A stretch of DNA of 53,890 nucleotides from Ignavibacteriota bacterium. Lineage in GTDB: Bacteria > Bacteroidota > Ignavibacteria > Tepidaquicellales > OLB5. Location of the stretch: the NCBI GenBank assembly GCA_003820375.1, contig RPQH01000023.1, positions 1 to 53,890 of the forward strand, given 5' to 3'. The position numbers and the translations under genes were made by a program. Position 1 is the stretch's first letter; the number at the start of each line of letters is the position of its first letter. This document shows, one piece after another, positions 44,878 to 53,882 of the stretch. The notes beneath the pieces are model-generated. The model was not told where the DNA came from, searched no databases, and saw only the letters and a program-made list of their open reading frames with translations.

Positions 44878-47496
44878 TTATTCTTTAACTTCTGCCGGTT
44901 TCTTTTTCTTTAAATATATTCCGCCAATTGCGGCTCCAAATATAAGTATCAGAAGAATATTTGCACCAATTGCGAGCTTCTTTCCGGTGTAATATGACTC
45001 AGGCTCAAACTTAAACTCAACTGAGTGCTTACCTTTCGGTACTACAATACTCCTGAATAAATAGTTTGTCTTAAATATTTCGGTTGGCTGTCCGTCAATA
45101 TATGCATTCCATCCGGAAGGATAGTATGTCTCACTTAAGTAAAGTAAGTTATTTCCGCTTGCATTTACATTTACAGTAATATCATGCAATGCATAACCTG
45201 TAACCTCAGCAGCTGCAGTTGAGTCAGGTGTATCAATCTTCACACCCGGTTCCTTTTCAAGGAATACAACTTTCTTTGCATCAAAGTTACCCAGCTTAAA
45301 ATTGTTAAGTATATCAAACCCTCCGAGCACCTGGTATGAAGGTGCCAGAAATGCTTTCGGCAGAACATTATTATTTTTTAAAACGTACTTTGCCCCGGCG
45401 CCGGGTTTCAGGTTATTTTGATAGACCAGTGTAAATATTGAATCACCGTAAAGCTGGTCAGAGAAAATATATTTGGTAGAAGATACATCCCACACTTTAG
45501 GATTTGCCACACCAACAACATCATCCACGTCCTGGTATATCCTCATTTTAGCACCCTGGTATCCATATAAGCTTTGCAGACGCCAATAAGCAAAAGTGTT
45601 CTCCCTTTTCGGCTGTCCGCCTTCAATGTTCATAATACGGAAGCTGTTCAGGTCTTTTTCATTTTGCAGTACATAGTTAACATAATCGGGTGTTTTATAA
45701 ATATTCTCAAGGTTAGCTTTATTATCCCAGTGCAGTGTTTTGAAATCAATATGCCATAGGTCAATGACAGCAATTATAATAAAAGCAACCAGGAAAAACT
45801 GAAGCTTTATCTTTTCCTTTACGAATAAATATGCCGCTCCATAAGCAATCAGCAAAAGAAAACCGATTACAAGCATTTCGGACTTTACATTATCATATGC
45901 AATTTGAGTTACCTGTACAACATACTGCTGAATTTGCTGCTGTGTCGCTCCCTGCTGCTGCAGTTTTTGCAAAAGCGTACTTGATGCAACTGAGCTTGTG
46001 TAATAACCGCTAAAACCTATTATAGAAATTATAATAGGCAGTGCGAGTATGGGGAAAATATATTTTGATGCTGCAATAAATCTTGCTGATGCATTTTTAT
46101 CTTTTGATATTTCTATTATTGATTTTATACCATACCCGGCAATTATTACAAATGCAATATTAATTATAATATGAATCATCACCGGGGCACGGAAACTTGA
46201 GAAATACGGGAAATTATAGAACATCAGGTCAAACAAGACAGGGAGAGTCCTTCCAAATGAAATTATCAATGCAATGATTGATATAACTGTAAGCGATTGC
46301 ACCACTACACTTTTTTTGAAATTATACCATATACCGATTACAGCCAGCAGCATTGTGATGATTCCAAAATACATAGGTGAAGTTGTAAACGGCATTTGCC
46401 CCCAGTATGTATTCATTTGCTGACCTTTATATTCCACATCACCAAAGCCCACCCAATAGGGAACAAAGAATGTCATAACTTCAACAGGTGAAAATGACCA
46501 GTTCGTTGCGTAATCATAATCGAGCGGCTCATTTTGCTTTGGCTTGTTCTGGTTTTCCGGAAGCTGGTTTGTAATTGCAGGTACACCGCGAATAGAATAT
46601 TTATTGTAATCCCTGATAGATAAATATGAATCGGCATACATCATTGCGGAAAGACCGATTGCTAAAGCAAATACACCGATAGTTTTTAATGAAACATCGA
46701 TATTAGCCTTCTTTATCAGGCTGTAAACCAGGCGGTAAAGCAAATACAGGCCAAGCAGAAAATACAGGTTAAACAGCATCTGTATATGGTTTGAACTCAT
46801 CTGTACATGCAGGAAGAACACAAGAGAGCCAAAATAAAGCAGTAACTTGAATATATTACGTTTCTCTTTTTCAAATGAGAAATAATCGAATATTTTTTCC
46901 GTGAATAAAAACACAAGGGGAAACATCATAACAGCAATCATTTTACTGTTATGTCCGACAATTATCATTTGTATAATAGGTGTAATAAACACTGCCGCAA
47001 TAGCACAGTATAATGCAATGAGCTTATTCTTGAATTTATATTCCGCAAGGAAATAAAACGAGAATGCAAAGATAACATAAAACAGCACGACTGCCCAGAC
47101 AGGATTATTTCCGCCTACAGCATAAATACCGTCACGTATCATCACCCATACTGCATGTGAAATATCATACATTCGTTCAAGGTGGGGGACAAGTGCCGCA
47201 AAGCTTGGCATACCGGCAAATATGTACGGTATCCACAGCGGGAAAATACCCTGAGCTTTTGCATCCTTAAGGTATGTATCAAAGCTTGCAGATGCAATGT
47301 TATCGGCAGATGAAAAAACCTTACCGCCGAACAATCCCGAATTGAAAAATATCAGTATTAATATCAGCACTAACCCAAGAAACACAGGTGTCTGGTATTT
47401 TTCGGGAATAAAATCAATCTTGTAATTTTTTGCCGCTTCTTTTTTTAATGAAGCTTTTGGCATATCTTTTTTAACTGCAGTTTTTGTTTTTGCCAT
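44878..47496 (-). CDS. YfhO-family membrane protein
   Basis: The 872-aa integral membrane protein has a lysine-rich cytoplasmic start and about 12 to 14 transmembrane helices in the first 580 residues. A large periplasmic domain (about 620-840) contains PKAFLAPSYQV and the characteristic YLSETYYPSGWNAYIDGQPTEIFKTNYLFRSIVVPKGKHSVEFKFEPESYY ending of YfhO proteins. A last helix and KKKKPAEVKE tail follow. YfhO is a GT-C-like family linked to glycosylation of lipoteichoic acid or other surface polymers; in this group the substrate is unknown. It is 9 bp from the glycosyltransferase gene upstream, so they likely act together. Confidence 0.9.
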   Translation of the reverse strand: MAKTKTAVKKDMPKASLKKEAAKNYKIDFIPEKYQTPVFLGLVLILILIFFNSGLFGGKVFSSADNIASASFDTYLKDAKAQGIFPLWIPYIFAGMPSFAALVPHLERMYDISHAVWVMIRDGIYAVGGNNPVWAVVLFYVIFAFSFYFLAEYKFKNKLIALYCAIAAVFITPIIQMIIVGHNSKMIAVMMFPLVFLFTEKIFDYFSFEKEKRNIFKLLLYFGSLVFFLHVQMSSNHIQMLFNLYFLLGLYLLYRLVYSLIKKANIDVSLKTIGVFALAIGLSAMMYADSYLSIRDYNKYSIRGVPAITNQLPENQNKPKQNEPLDYDYATNWSFSPVEVMTFFVPYWVGFGDVEYKGQQMNTYWGQMPFTTSPMYFGIITMLLAVIGIWYNFKKSVVVQSLTVISIIALIISFGRTLPVLFDLMFYNFPYFSSFRAPVMIHIIINIAFVIIAGYGIKSIIEISKDKNASARFIAASKYIFPILALPIIISIIGFSGYYTSSVASSTLLQKLQQQGATQQQIQQYVVQVTQIAYDNVKSEMLVIGFLLLIAYGAAYLFVKEKIKLQFFLVAFIIIAVIDLWHIDFKTLHWDNKANLENIYKTPDYVNYVLQNEKDLNSFRIMNIEGGQPKRENTFAYWRLQSLYGYQGAKMRIYQDVDDVVGVANPKVWDVSSTKYIFSDQLYGDSIFTLVYQNNLKPGAGAKYVLKNNNVLPKAFLAPSYQVLGGFDILNNFKLGNFDAKKVVFLEKEPGVKIDTPDSTAAAEVTGYALHDITVNVNASGNNLLYLSETYYPSGWNAYIDGQPTEIFKTNYLFRSIVVPKGKHSVEFKFEPESYYTGKKLAIGANILLILIFGAAIGGIYLKKKKPAEVKE

Positions 47497-47505
47497 ACTC
47501 GTATT

Positions 47506-48852
47506 TTATTTCTTCCGTAGATTATTAAATGTATCCGCCAGCTTTTTTGTCAGAAGCCTGCGGTCATATTGAGCTATTTTTTCCCTGTTTACCGAAAATG
47601 TATTATTATTTTCAAAAAATCTATTGTAATATTTCAGCAATGTTTCTTCCAAGCCCTTTTTATTGTTATGGTGAATAATATCTCCGGCAGAAGTTTCCCT
47701 TATCAGGTCTGCGGCTTCACCTTCCTGGGCTATTGCAATGATGGGCTTTCCTGTTATCGATGATGTACCGAGATACTCAAATACTTTACCCGATAATATC
47801 ATTTTGGAATATTTATCTTCATCAATTAATAAAAGCATTGCATCTGCATTTAACAGGTACTTAATGCTTTCCGAATGGGGGACATAAGGTATTAATTCAA
47901 TCGGATCTTTCAAAGGAGATTTATTTATATAATTAAGAATTTCTCCGCCGCATCTGCCGACAAATATCAGCTTAATTTTATTTTTATCAATATGATTTTG
48001 CGATACTAACTCAGCCAATGTTTCAAGCAAAAAATACGGATTTCTTTTGCCGTACATTGAGCCTGTATAAACAATTGTAAATTTATTATTTTTTAAATTG
48101 CTTCCATTTATTCCTTTATAATCATCCAGGTCAAAGCCGTTTCGTATTAAAACATAATTCTTATCTTTTGAAATAACAGGATACTTGGAATCGAAATCAT
48201 CTTTAATACCATTAGCTACCATTGTAACAGCATCGGCATGCTTCAAAGTGTCACGCTCATATTTTTTATCTATTCCAGCCGGTATAGCCCATCTGTCGGG
48301 AGTAGTCAGGTAACCTGTCCATGCATCGCGGAAATCGGATACCCATGGAATATCTTTTCCCTTCTTCTGTGCATAACGTTTTAATCTCATGGCAATTAAT
48401 GCGCATGTGTAAGGTGGTGATGATGAAAAAATTATATCCGGGTTTTCATTATCAATTATTTTTTTTCCTTCAGCAGCTGCATACCTTAACCAGAACCTTC
48501 TTGCATCAGGGATAAAAAATGTTGCCCGTACAAACTCCGCAAGCCGTTCAGATATACTTTTCTTTTTATTTTTATTAATATTATCTACATCTATTGCAGT
48601 TGATTTTGTGCGGCCGGTTAACCTGCGGTATAGGTCGTACGGTTCAAAAATATGTGTACGGTATACTTTTACATTTTCGGGAATTTCTTTTAATAACGAT
48701 TCGTCGCGGGCAGGGAAGTCACCGTCTTTTACTGTGAGTACTGTTGGTTCCCATCCGAATTGCGGCAGGTATTTAACAAACTTAAGAACCCGCTGAACAC
48801 CCGGTCCGCCTGATGGCGGGAAATAATATGATATGATTAAAACTTTCTTCAT
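47506..48852 (-). CDS. glycosyltransferase family 4-like protein
   Basis: The 448-aa protein has a two-domain GT-B layout: N-terminal domain MKKVLIISYYFPPSGGPGVQRVLKFVKYLPQFGWEP, typical of the GT4 subgroup that begins YYFPP-x-GG, and a C-terminal domain with FTIVYTGSMYG-(K)-RNP near 262, IELIPYVPHSES near 327 and MILSGKVFEYLGTGK-like stretch (SGKVFEYLG...GKPIIAI). It lies 9 bp before the YfhO-like gene and probably modifies the same surface polymer. Donor sugar not predictable. Confidence 0.9.
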   Translation of the reverse strand: MKKVLIISYYFPPSGGPGVQRVLKFVKYLPQFGWEPTVLTVKDGDFPARDESLLKEIPENVKVYRTHIFEPYDLYRRLTGRTKSTAIDVDNINKNKKKSISERLAEFVRATFFIPDARRFWLRYAAAEGKKIIDNENPDIIFSSSPPYTCALIAMRLKRYAQKKGKDIPWVSDFRDAWTGYLTTPDRWAIPAGIDKKYERDTLKHADAVTMVANGIKDDFDSKYPVISKDKNYVLIRNGFDLDDYKGINGSNLKNNKFTIVYTGSMYGKRNPYFLLETLAELVSQNHIDKNKIKLIFVGRCGGEILNYINKSPLKDPIELIPYVPHSESIKYLLNADAMLLLIDEDKYSKMILSGKVFEYLGTSSITGKPIIAIAQEGEAADLIRETSAGDIIHHNNKKGLEETLLKYYNRFFENNNTFSVNREKIAQYDRRLLTKKLADTFNNLRKK

Positions 48853-48892
48853 TTGTAGTTCTTATTCCTATATTCCCCCTTGAGGGGGTTAG

Positions 48893-48990
48893 GGGGTGTG
48901 AGTTATAATCTATCCGGGGATTTGAGACTAATTAAAGATTTCTATTATTGTTACAGAATAAAATTTTCATTTAATTATAACTCACACCCC
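48893..48990. repeat. 17-bp inverted repeat flanking a 64-bp spacer
   Basis: GGGGTGTGAGTTATAAT (48893-48909) is the exact complement of 48974-48990. The spacer has no coding character. It lies between the glycosyltransferase start and the 20-bp tandem array. Confidence 0.7.
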
Positions 48991-49000
48991 TGACTTCCTC

Positions 49001-49200
49001 ATTCCCTAATATCTACACACATTCCCTAATATCTACACACATTCCCTAATATCTACACACATTCCCCAATATCTATACACATTCCCGAATATCTATACAC
49101 ATTCCCTAATATCTACACACATTCCCGAATATCTATACACATTCCCTAATATCTACACACATTCCCGAATATCTATACACATTCCTGAATATCTACACAA
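49001..49200. repeat. ten 20-bp tandem units
   Basis: Exactly ten consecutive units of ATTCCCTAATATCTACACAC with single-base changes (T/C/G at position 7, C/T at position 16). The array ends at 49200 and is followed at once by the hairpin element 49203-49305. Confidence 0.97.
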
Positions 49201-49202
49201 TA

Positions 49203-49305
49203 CCTCTTTCCCAAATTTCTATTTGGGAAAGTTTTCGACCTTGAATTACAGATTGATTATCAATTGTAGTTCAAAACTTTCCCAAATAGAAATTTGGGAA
49301 AGAGG
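49203..49305. repeat. REP-like element with 33-bp inverted arms
   Basis: Arms 49203-49235 and 49273-49305 are perfect inverted repeats around a 37-base spacer. Each arm is itself a hairpin, with CTTTCCCAAAT and ATTTGGGAAAG around a short loop. The same hairpin occurs at 53733-53766. Confidence 0.9.
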
Positions 49306-49332
49306 GGATGGCGACAAAATTTGGGAACTAGA

Positions 49333-49377
49333 CTTCAAACTCATCAAACTCATCAAACTCATCAAACTCATCAAACT
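49333..49377. repeat. 9-bp tandem array at the methyltransferase 3' end
   Basis: Five units of CATCAAACT (the first imperfect) end at the base before the stop codon of the minus-strand methyltransferase gene. Confidence 0.85.
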
Positions 49378-50187
49378 CTATTTCTTTTTTGCTACCACAA
49401 GCACGCCTGTTCCGGCATCTTTATTCTTATCATTCACATCAAGCCACATGAACAGCCACACAAACCAAATCGTGAACAAATAATAAAAGGGGAGAAGGAC
49501 AAACAATAATTTTGATTTATTCAGCATAAGCATCGGATATTTTATTCCCAATCTCCAATATCTTTTGCCCCATGTGCCGTATGTGTATTCAAAACTCTCA
49601 ATAGAAAATCCTGCACTCTCAAGCTTACCGCAAATATCTTCTTTAGAATATCCTAATCTCACATGTTCACCAATGAAGCTGTCATCGTGTTCATCATGTG
49701 CATCAGAGCCGCCGAGATTTGACGGGGTATTAATTAACACTCTTCCGTTCTTACGCAATGCATTATAAAATCTTTTAAATACTCCAAGGTCATCTTCGAT
49801 ATGCTCCATTACATCGACAGATAAAACAAAATCGTACAATTCCTTATCATTAAGCAGAGTAAGGTCACCTTCGGCAAAATTAACATTTAACAGTCCGGTT
49901 TTTGGAAAGAAATATTTGCAGTCCTCAATCTGGTCGACTTTCACATCAACAGCTTCAATTTTGGCAGAAGGAAATCTCTTTGCCATAAAATATGAGTACT
50001 GTCCAAAGCCGCTTCCTGCATCAAATATATCTTTAGGCGGTTTATCTTTAAATAACTGCTTAATTTTGCGTTTAACATACCATTCACGCAGAAACATCAA
50101 GCCAAGCATCATATAAAAAAGCTTGCGGAGGAACGTATTTCTTCGTACCAATCCTCCAAGTGTGTTTTTAATTGGATCGTATTCCAA
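49378..50187 (-). CDS. SAM-dependent methyltransferase with C-terminal membrane helix
   Basis: The 269-aa protein has class I motifs: FDAGSGFGQYSYFMAKRFPSAKIEAVDV near 55, DFVLSVDVMEHIEDD near 118 and VLINTPSNLGGSDAHDEHD near 148, where the extra His/Asp-rich stretch is unusual. A hydrophobic segment near 226-248 suggests membrane association. A polysaccharide or quinone-like lipid substrate is possible, and the surrounding glycan genes favour the former. Tandem 9-bp repeats lie right after its stop and 15-bp repeats (50271-50375) before its start. Confidence 0.83.
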   Translation of the reverse strand: MEYDPIKNTLGGLVRRNTFLRKLFYMMLGLMFLREWYVKRKIKQLFKDKPPKDIFDAGSGFGQYSYFMAKRFPSAKIEAVDVKVDQIEDCKYFFPKTGLLNVNFAEGDLTLLNDKELYDFVLSVDVMEHIEDDLGVFKRFYNALRKNGRVLINTPSNLGGSDAHDEHDDSFIGEHVRLGYSKEDICGKLESAGFSIESFEYTYGTWGKRYWRLGIKYPMLMLNKSKLLFVLLPFYYLFTIWFVWLFMWLDVNDKNKDAGTGVLVVAKKK

Positions 50188-50270
50188 GCTGTTATTTGTA
50201 TTAAATTTAAAGGATAAGCAAAATATTCATTAATTTGAGAATTTACAATGAAGAAGAGAGAGAGTCGGGG

Positions 50271-50375
50271 AGTTAGAGAGTCATGAGTTAGAGAGTCATG
50301 AGTTAGAGAGCCATGAGTTAGAGAGCTATGAGTTAGAGAGTCATGAGTTAGAGAGTCATGAGTTAGAGAGTCATG
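50271..50375. repeat. seven 15-bp tandem units
   Basis: Seven units of AGTTAGAGAGTCATG, with single-base changes in units 3 and 4, lie between the methyltransferase start and the terminator of the next gene. Non-coding. Confidence 0.95.
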
Positions 50376-50394
50376 AGTGTTAAAGAGATTATAA

Positions 50395-50427
50395 AAAAAA
50401 GACAGCTTTTTGAAAGCTGTCTTTTTT
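50395..50427 (-). terminator. terminator of the 50450-51706 gene
   Basis: 15-bp perfect arms AAAAAAGACAGCTTT (50395-50409) and AAAGCTGTCTTTTTT (50413-50427) with a 3-base loop. It is 22 bases past the stop codon. Confidence 0.92.
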
Positions 50428-50449
50428 ATTTATTAATTTTATTATGTGT

Positions 50450-51706
50450 TTATGGAGTACATACAGGTTTATACAAAAAGTAAGTAGCCCATGAGTTTGC
50501 ACCCGGGAAGTTTCTTCCGGTAAAGCCGTCTGCCCAGCAGGTTTCGCCCTGTGTTGTACACGGCACCTGGATTGAAGCTATAGTCACCTGTCCTACAACA
50601 AACTGAACACTGCTGTTTACAACAATAATAAATATTATCTTGTCATTGCATCCGGGTACAAAACCTTCACCATTATTATATGCTGCACATTTAATTGCAT
50701 TTACTTTCTGCTGCGTCCAGTCGCTTCCGGGAGAAGGAGGTGCGTCAGCATCAATAATTTGCCATATTGCCATCTGAATGTCACCAAGTTTTAGAGCTGT
50801 AGGTGTTCCATATAATGTAGAACAATCGGTCAGTGGCTGTATAATATCACCTGCATGGAAATGATTTACAATATAGTTTACTTTGTCTAACTCATCAAGA
50901 TTACCAATTTGATTATTAATAAAAGGAACCTTGACTAATAAATTTGGGTCATAGCTTGAATATAATTGAGCGGCATAATTGGTGCCCGGTGTAATATAAT
51001 GTCCTATATCAATGCACCAGCATTCATATGAACCATTCATCGCCCCGGCATTAGATAAATTCAGCTTAAAATATGAACTGGGTCCGGGATACTGGACATT
51101 CATATTTACATTGCCTGTTGGAAGATAAAAATTAAATCCTTCCACTCCGCCAAATATAACTGCTGAAGCATGTGCAGCTACAGCATATTCTGTTCCCGGT
51201 GGAATTACAACATTGTTAATTGTTACAATCGATTGATTATATGGCGGACTTATTTCAGCAGTGTATTCGAATTGCCCCGGTACAGGATTTCCGCTATTGG
51301 TGTGAGGTATGCCGGCAACTGTTGCTGCAATGTGGAAATGAACAGCTGTTGCAACCCATGGGTATATATCCGGAATACCATCCTGATTAACATCATTGAA
51401 TACATATTTCACCGTCATAGTGCCGCCGTTTGCCGGGGTCCATATTACGTTCGAGAAATAAACATATCCAACCAGATTTGCAACATTACGGTTTCCTACT
51501 CCTGCATAAAGCGGGAGCTGAATATTCGGATCGTCAATTCTAATTCCGGTACTGCAAAAAGTGTGCAGAACACCTTCATCTTTATCTTTACCGTCAGTTG
51601 TCGTGATATTGTTTGGTTCAATTGGTGTATTTTCACTGCAACCGTTATATATTACAATTGATAATGATATTGCAGCAAGCAATAGACATGATAAGAGAAG
51701 TCTCAT
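50450..51706 (-). CDS. lipoprotein with a possible internal thioester domain
   Basis: The 418-aa product follows a strong ribosome-binding site (AAGGAGGT). The lipobox IYNGC puts Cys at about residue 23. The region from about 230 to 345 has YECWCIDIGHYITPG and later VNYIVNHFHAGD and LGDIQMAIWQIIDA. A Cys in a (Y/F/L/W)-C-hydrophobic setting followed by a Q-x-A-x-W motif is the layout of thioester (TQXA-type) domains, which bond covalently to host surfaces in Gram-positive adhesins. Here Cys about 232 and the Gln of IQMAIW could form such a bond. No sorting domain is present and the protein ends with a Cys-rich segment (six cysteines). Alternative: a mere sequence resemblance in an unrelated beta-sandwich. 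Confidence 0.7.
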   Translation of the reverse strand: MRLLLSCLLLAAISLSIVIYNGCSENTPIEPNNITTTDGKDKDEGVLHTFCSTGIRIDDPNIQLPLYAGVGNRNVANLVGYVYFSNVIWTPANGGTMTVKYVFNDVNQDGIPDIYPWVATAVHFHIAATVAGIPHTNSGNPVPGQFEYTAEISPPYNQSIVTINNVVIPPGTEYAVAAHASAVIFGGVEGFNFYLPTGNVNMNVQYPGPSSYFKLNLSNAGAMNGSYECWCIDIGHYITPGTNYAAQLYSSYDPNLLVKVPFINNQIGNLDELDKVNYIVNHFHAGDIIQPLTDCSTLYGTPTALKLGDIQMAIWQIIDADAPPSPGSDWTQQKVNAIKCAAYNNGEGFVPGCNDKIIFIIVVNSSVQFVVGQVTIASIQVPCTTQGETCWADGFTGRNFPGANSWATYFLYKPVCTP

Positions 51707-52241
51707 TTTTTCTACCTCCTTAGTAGATGTGATTTATAATAAAGTATAAGAGGACTTATACTTTACATGGCCTTTAGATAAATTTATTTTTTATCATTAA
51801 CCCCACAGTACTCTTGAAATAGTATGAACCAGAAACAGAGTTTTTAGTCTTCCCCCTTAGAAGATTTTTTATGCAGCAGTAAGCAATAGTATATATATTT
51901 ATTTTTCCTGTAATAGACTATGTAAGGTATTACAAATTAACTGTTTGTGTTAGTTGTTTTCAATAGCTACTAAATGTATATTAAAATATGACTTTAGCGG
52001 TTAGCCTTAACTATAGTAGTCATGTGAGTATGGTGATATTATTAACATTAATTATACTGTGTTTATGGGTATAATGAATATTTATACAGGTATATTAATC
52101 CAGGCCTTTAGAAGAGGGGGGGCTGTTAATTTATTACTTCATCGTTTTAACGGATATTTAAATCAAAAATATTCTGCTTCCTTTTTATTCCTTTCAATAC
52201 ATCTCAATAATTTGTATTTTACTGTTTTAATATCAAAATAA
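51707..52241. other. 535-bp divergent control region without a gene
   Basis: It holds the promoters of the thioester-like lipoprotein (minus) and glyS (plus). The only structure supported is a 10-bp inverted repeat, AAAGTATAAG (51741-51750) with CTTATACTTT (51755-51764), 35 bases before the lipoprotein start. This could be an operator. A weak TCTTC/GAAGA hairpin with T6 lies near 51850-51875. A 60-codon frame from 52059 shows no coding character. Confidence 0.5.
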
Positions 52242-53603
52242 ATGGCAAAAAACGAAGTAAAGAATGATATAATGGACAAGATTGTATCGTTGTCCAAAAG
52301 AAGAGGATTTGTTTTTCAATCATCCGAAATATACGGCGGATTAAACGGCTGCTGGGATTATGGTCCGCTTGGTGTTGAACTGCTCAATAACATCAAGCTT
52401 GCATGGTGGAAAACCATGACTTACCGCGATGATATCGAAGGGCTTGATGCATCAATATTAATGCATCCCAAAGTGTGGGAAGCTTCGGGACATATTGCGA
52501 ATTTCACCGACCCCATGATTGACTGCAAAGAGTGCAAAGCACGTTTCCGTGCTGACCAGATAGAAGATTGTGAATGCGGCAGCAGGGCATATAAAGGAAG
52601 AAAAGCAATTAAATGTTTTGAAGAAGGAAAATTCACAGAAGCTCGCCAGTTCAATCTTATGTTCAAAACATTTATTGGTGCAATTGAAAGTGAAGATGCA
52701 GTGGTTTATTTGCGGCCCGAAACTGCACAGGGTATTTATGTTAACTTTCTTAATGTGAAAGATTCTACCAGGCAAAAATTACCTTTTGGTATTGCACAGA
52801 TTGGCAAGGCATTCCGTAATGAAATAAATACAAGGAATTTTCTTTTCAGAACACGCGAGTTTGAGCAAATGGAGATGCAGTATTTTATTCGTCCTGAAGA
52901 TGATGAGAAATGGTATGAATACTGGAAAGAGCAAAGAATAAACTGGTACTTTGAACATGGAATGAAAAAAGAAAAATTAAACTTTGTTCCTCATCCGGCT
53001 GATAAGCTTGCTCATTATGCAAAAGCGGCAATTGATATCGAATACCAGTTCCCGTTCGGCTGGGGAGAGCTTGAGGGTATCCATAACAGGGGAAACTATG
53101 ACCTTACCCAGCATACACAATTCTCCGGTAAGAAGATGGAATATTTCGATGACCAGACCAAAGAAAGATTTATACCAAATGTAATTGAAACTTCCGCCGG
53201 TGCATCAAGAAGCTTTATGGCATTTTTAACCGATGCTTATGAAGAAGATGAAGCACCTACAGCAGACGGTAAAGTTGAAAAAAGAACTGTATTGAGATTA
53301 CATCCTAAGCTTGCTCCGTTAAAATGTGCTATTTTTCCTTTAGTGAATAAAGACGGCTTGCAGGAAGTATCAAAAAATATTGTATCCGACCTGCAGAAAT
53401 CATTTAAAGTATTTTATGATGAATCGGGTGCTGTTGGCAGAAGGTACAGAAGACAGGATGAATGCGGCACTCCTTTCTGTGTTACAATTGATTATGATAC
53501 AATAAAAGATAATACAGTTACTATCCGCGATAGAGATTCGATGAAGCAGGAGAGAATCGGAATTGACAGGATAAAAGAATATGTGATGTTGAAAGTTCTT
53601 TAA
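52242..53603 (+). CDS. glyS: glycyl-tRNA synthetase, homodimeric type
   Basis: The 453-aa enzyme attaches glycine to its tRNA in the cytoplasm. Class II features are visible: GLNGCWDYGPLGVELLNNIK near 31, YLRPETAQGIYVNF near 153, FRNEI-x-TRNFLFRTREFEQMEMQYF near 187 and SAGASRSFMAF-like stretch near 308 (ETSAGASRSFMAFL). A four-Cys zinc-type cluster (CKECKARFRADQIEDCECG) sits near 92. The length fits the alpha2 bacterial/archaeal type. Codon for the stop is within the first 9-bp unit of the array that follows. Confidence 0.96.
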   Translation: MAKNEVKNDIMDKIVSLSKRRGFVFQSSEIYGGLNGCWDYGPLGVELLNNIKLAWWKTMTYRDDIEGLDASILMHPKVWEASGHIANFTDPMIDCKECKARFRADQIEDCECGSRAYKGRKAIKCFEEGKFTEARQFNLMFKTFIGAIESEDAVVYLRPETAQGIYVNFLNVKDSTRQKLPFGIAQIGKAFRNEINTRNFLFRTREFEQMEMQYFIRPEDDEKWYEYWKEQRINWYFEHGMKKEKLNFVPHPADKLAHYAKAAIDIEYQFPFGWGELEGIHNRGNYDLTQHTQFSGKKMEYFDDQTKERFIPNVIETSAGASRSFMAFLTDAYEEDEAPTADGKVEKRTVLRLHPKLAPLKCAIFPLVNKDGLQEVSKNIVSDLQKSFKVFYDESGAVGRRYRRQDECGTPFCVTIDYDTIKDNTVTIRDRDSMKQERIGIDRIKEYVMLKVL

Positions 53604-53628
53604 GTTTGTTAAGTTCTTTAAGTTCTTT
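53593..53628. repeat. four 9-bp units overlapping the glyS stop
   Basis: AAGTTCTTT (three exact copies and one AAGTTTGTT) starts in the last glyS codons and runs past the stop codon. The 104 bases after it show no gene. Confidence 0.75.
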
Positions 53629-53732
53629 AAGTAGAAAAATTGCGGGCTCAAACATTTACAGATATATTTATTAGTGCTGTACGACAGTACGGAAATGATA
53701 CGGACAATCTTAAAATATAGTTTATAAAAAAA

Positions 53733-53766
53733 ATCTCTTTCCCAAATTTCCATTTGGGAAAGAGAT
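53733..53766. repeat. second copy of the TTTCCCAAAT hairpin
   Basis: 15-bp perfect arms ATCTCTTTCCCAAAT (53733-53747) and ATTTGGGAAAGAGAT (53752-53766) around TTCC. The core matches the arms at 49203-49305. Followed on the minus strand by T8, so it could also act as a terminator for a minus-strand gene beyond the window. Confidence 0.85.
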
Positions 53767-53774
53767 AATTGCAT

Positions 53775-53882
53775 CAACACACTCAACACACTCAACACAC
53801 TCAACACACTCAACACACTCAACACACTCAACACACTCAACACACTCAACACACTCCACACACTCAACACACTAAACACAAC
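53775..53882. repeat. 9-bp tandem array at the window end
   Basis: About 11 units of CAACACACT, exact except for CCACACACT in unit 10, and a degenerate twelfth. A long minus-strand frame through it (repeating Val-Leu-Ser) is an artefact of the repeat. It probably continues beyond the window. Confidence 0.95.

Noticed and set aside
49001..49200. 20-bp direct repeats as a CRISPR array
   Set aside because: The units are contiguous with no spacers and no cas genes are near; it is a plain tandem array.
52059..52241. 60-codon plus-strand frame just before glyS
   Set aside because: No ribosome-binding site, no signal or family features; it ends exactly at the glyS start by chance of the stop codon and contains a G run.
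53400..53879. Minus-strand frame of 159 codons with Val-Leu-Ser repeats
   Set aside because: It is produced by the CAACACACT array and overlaps glyS on the opposite strand; no coding character.
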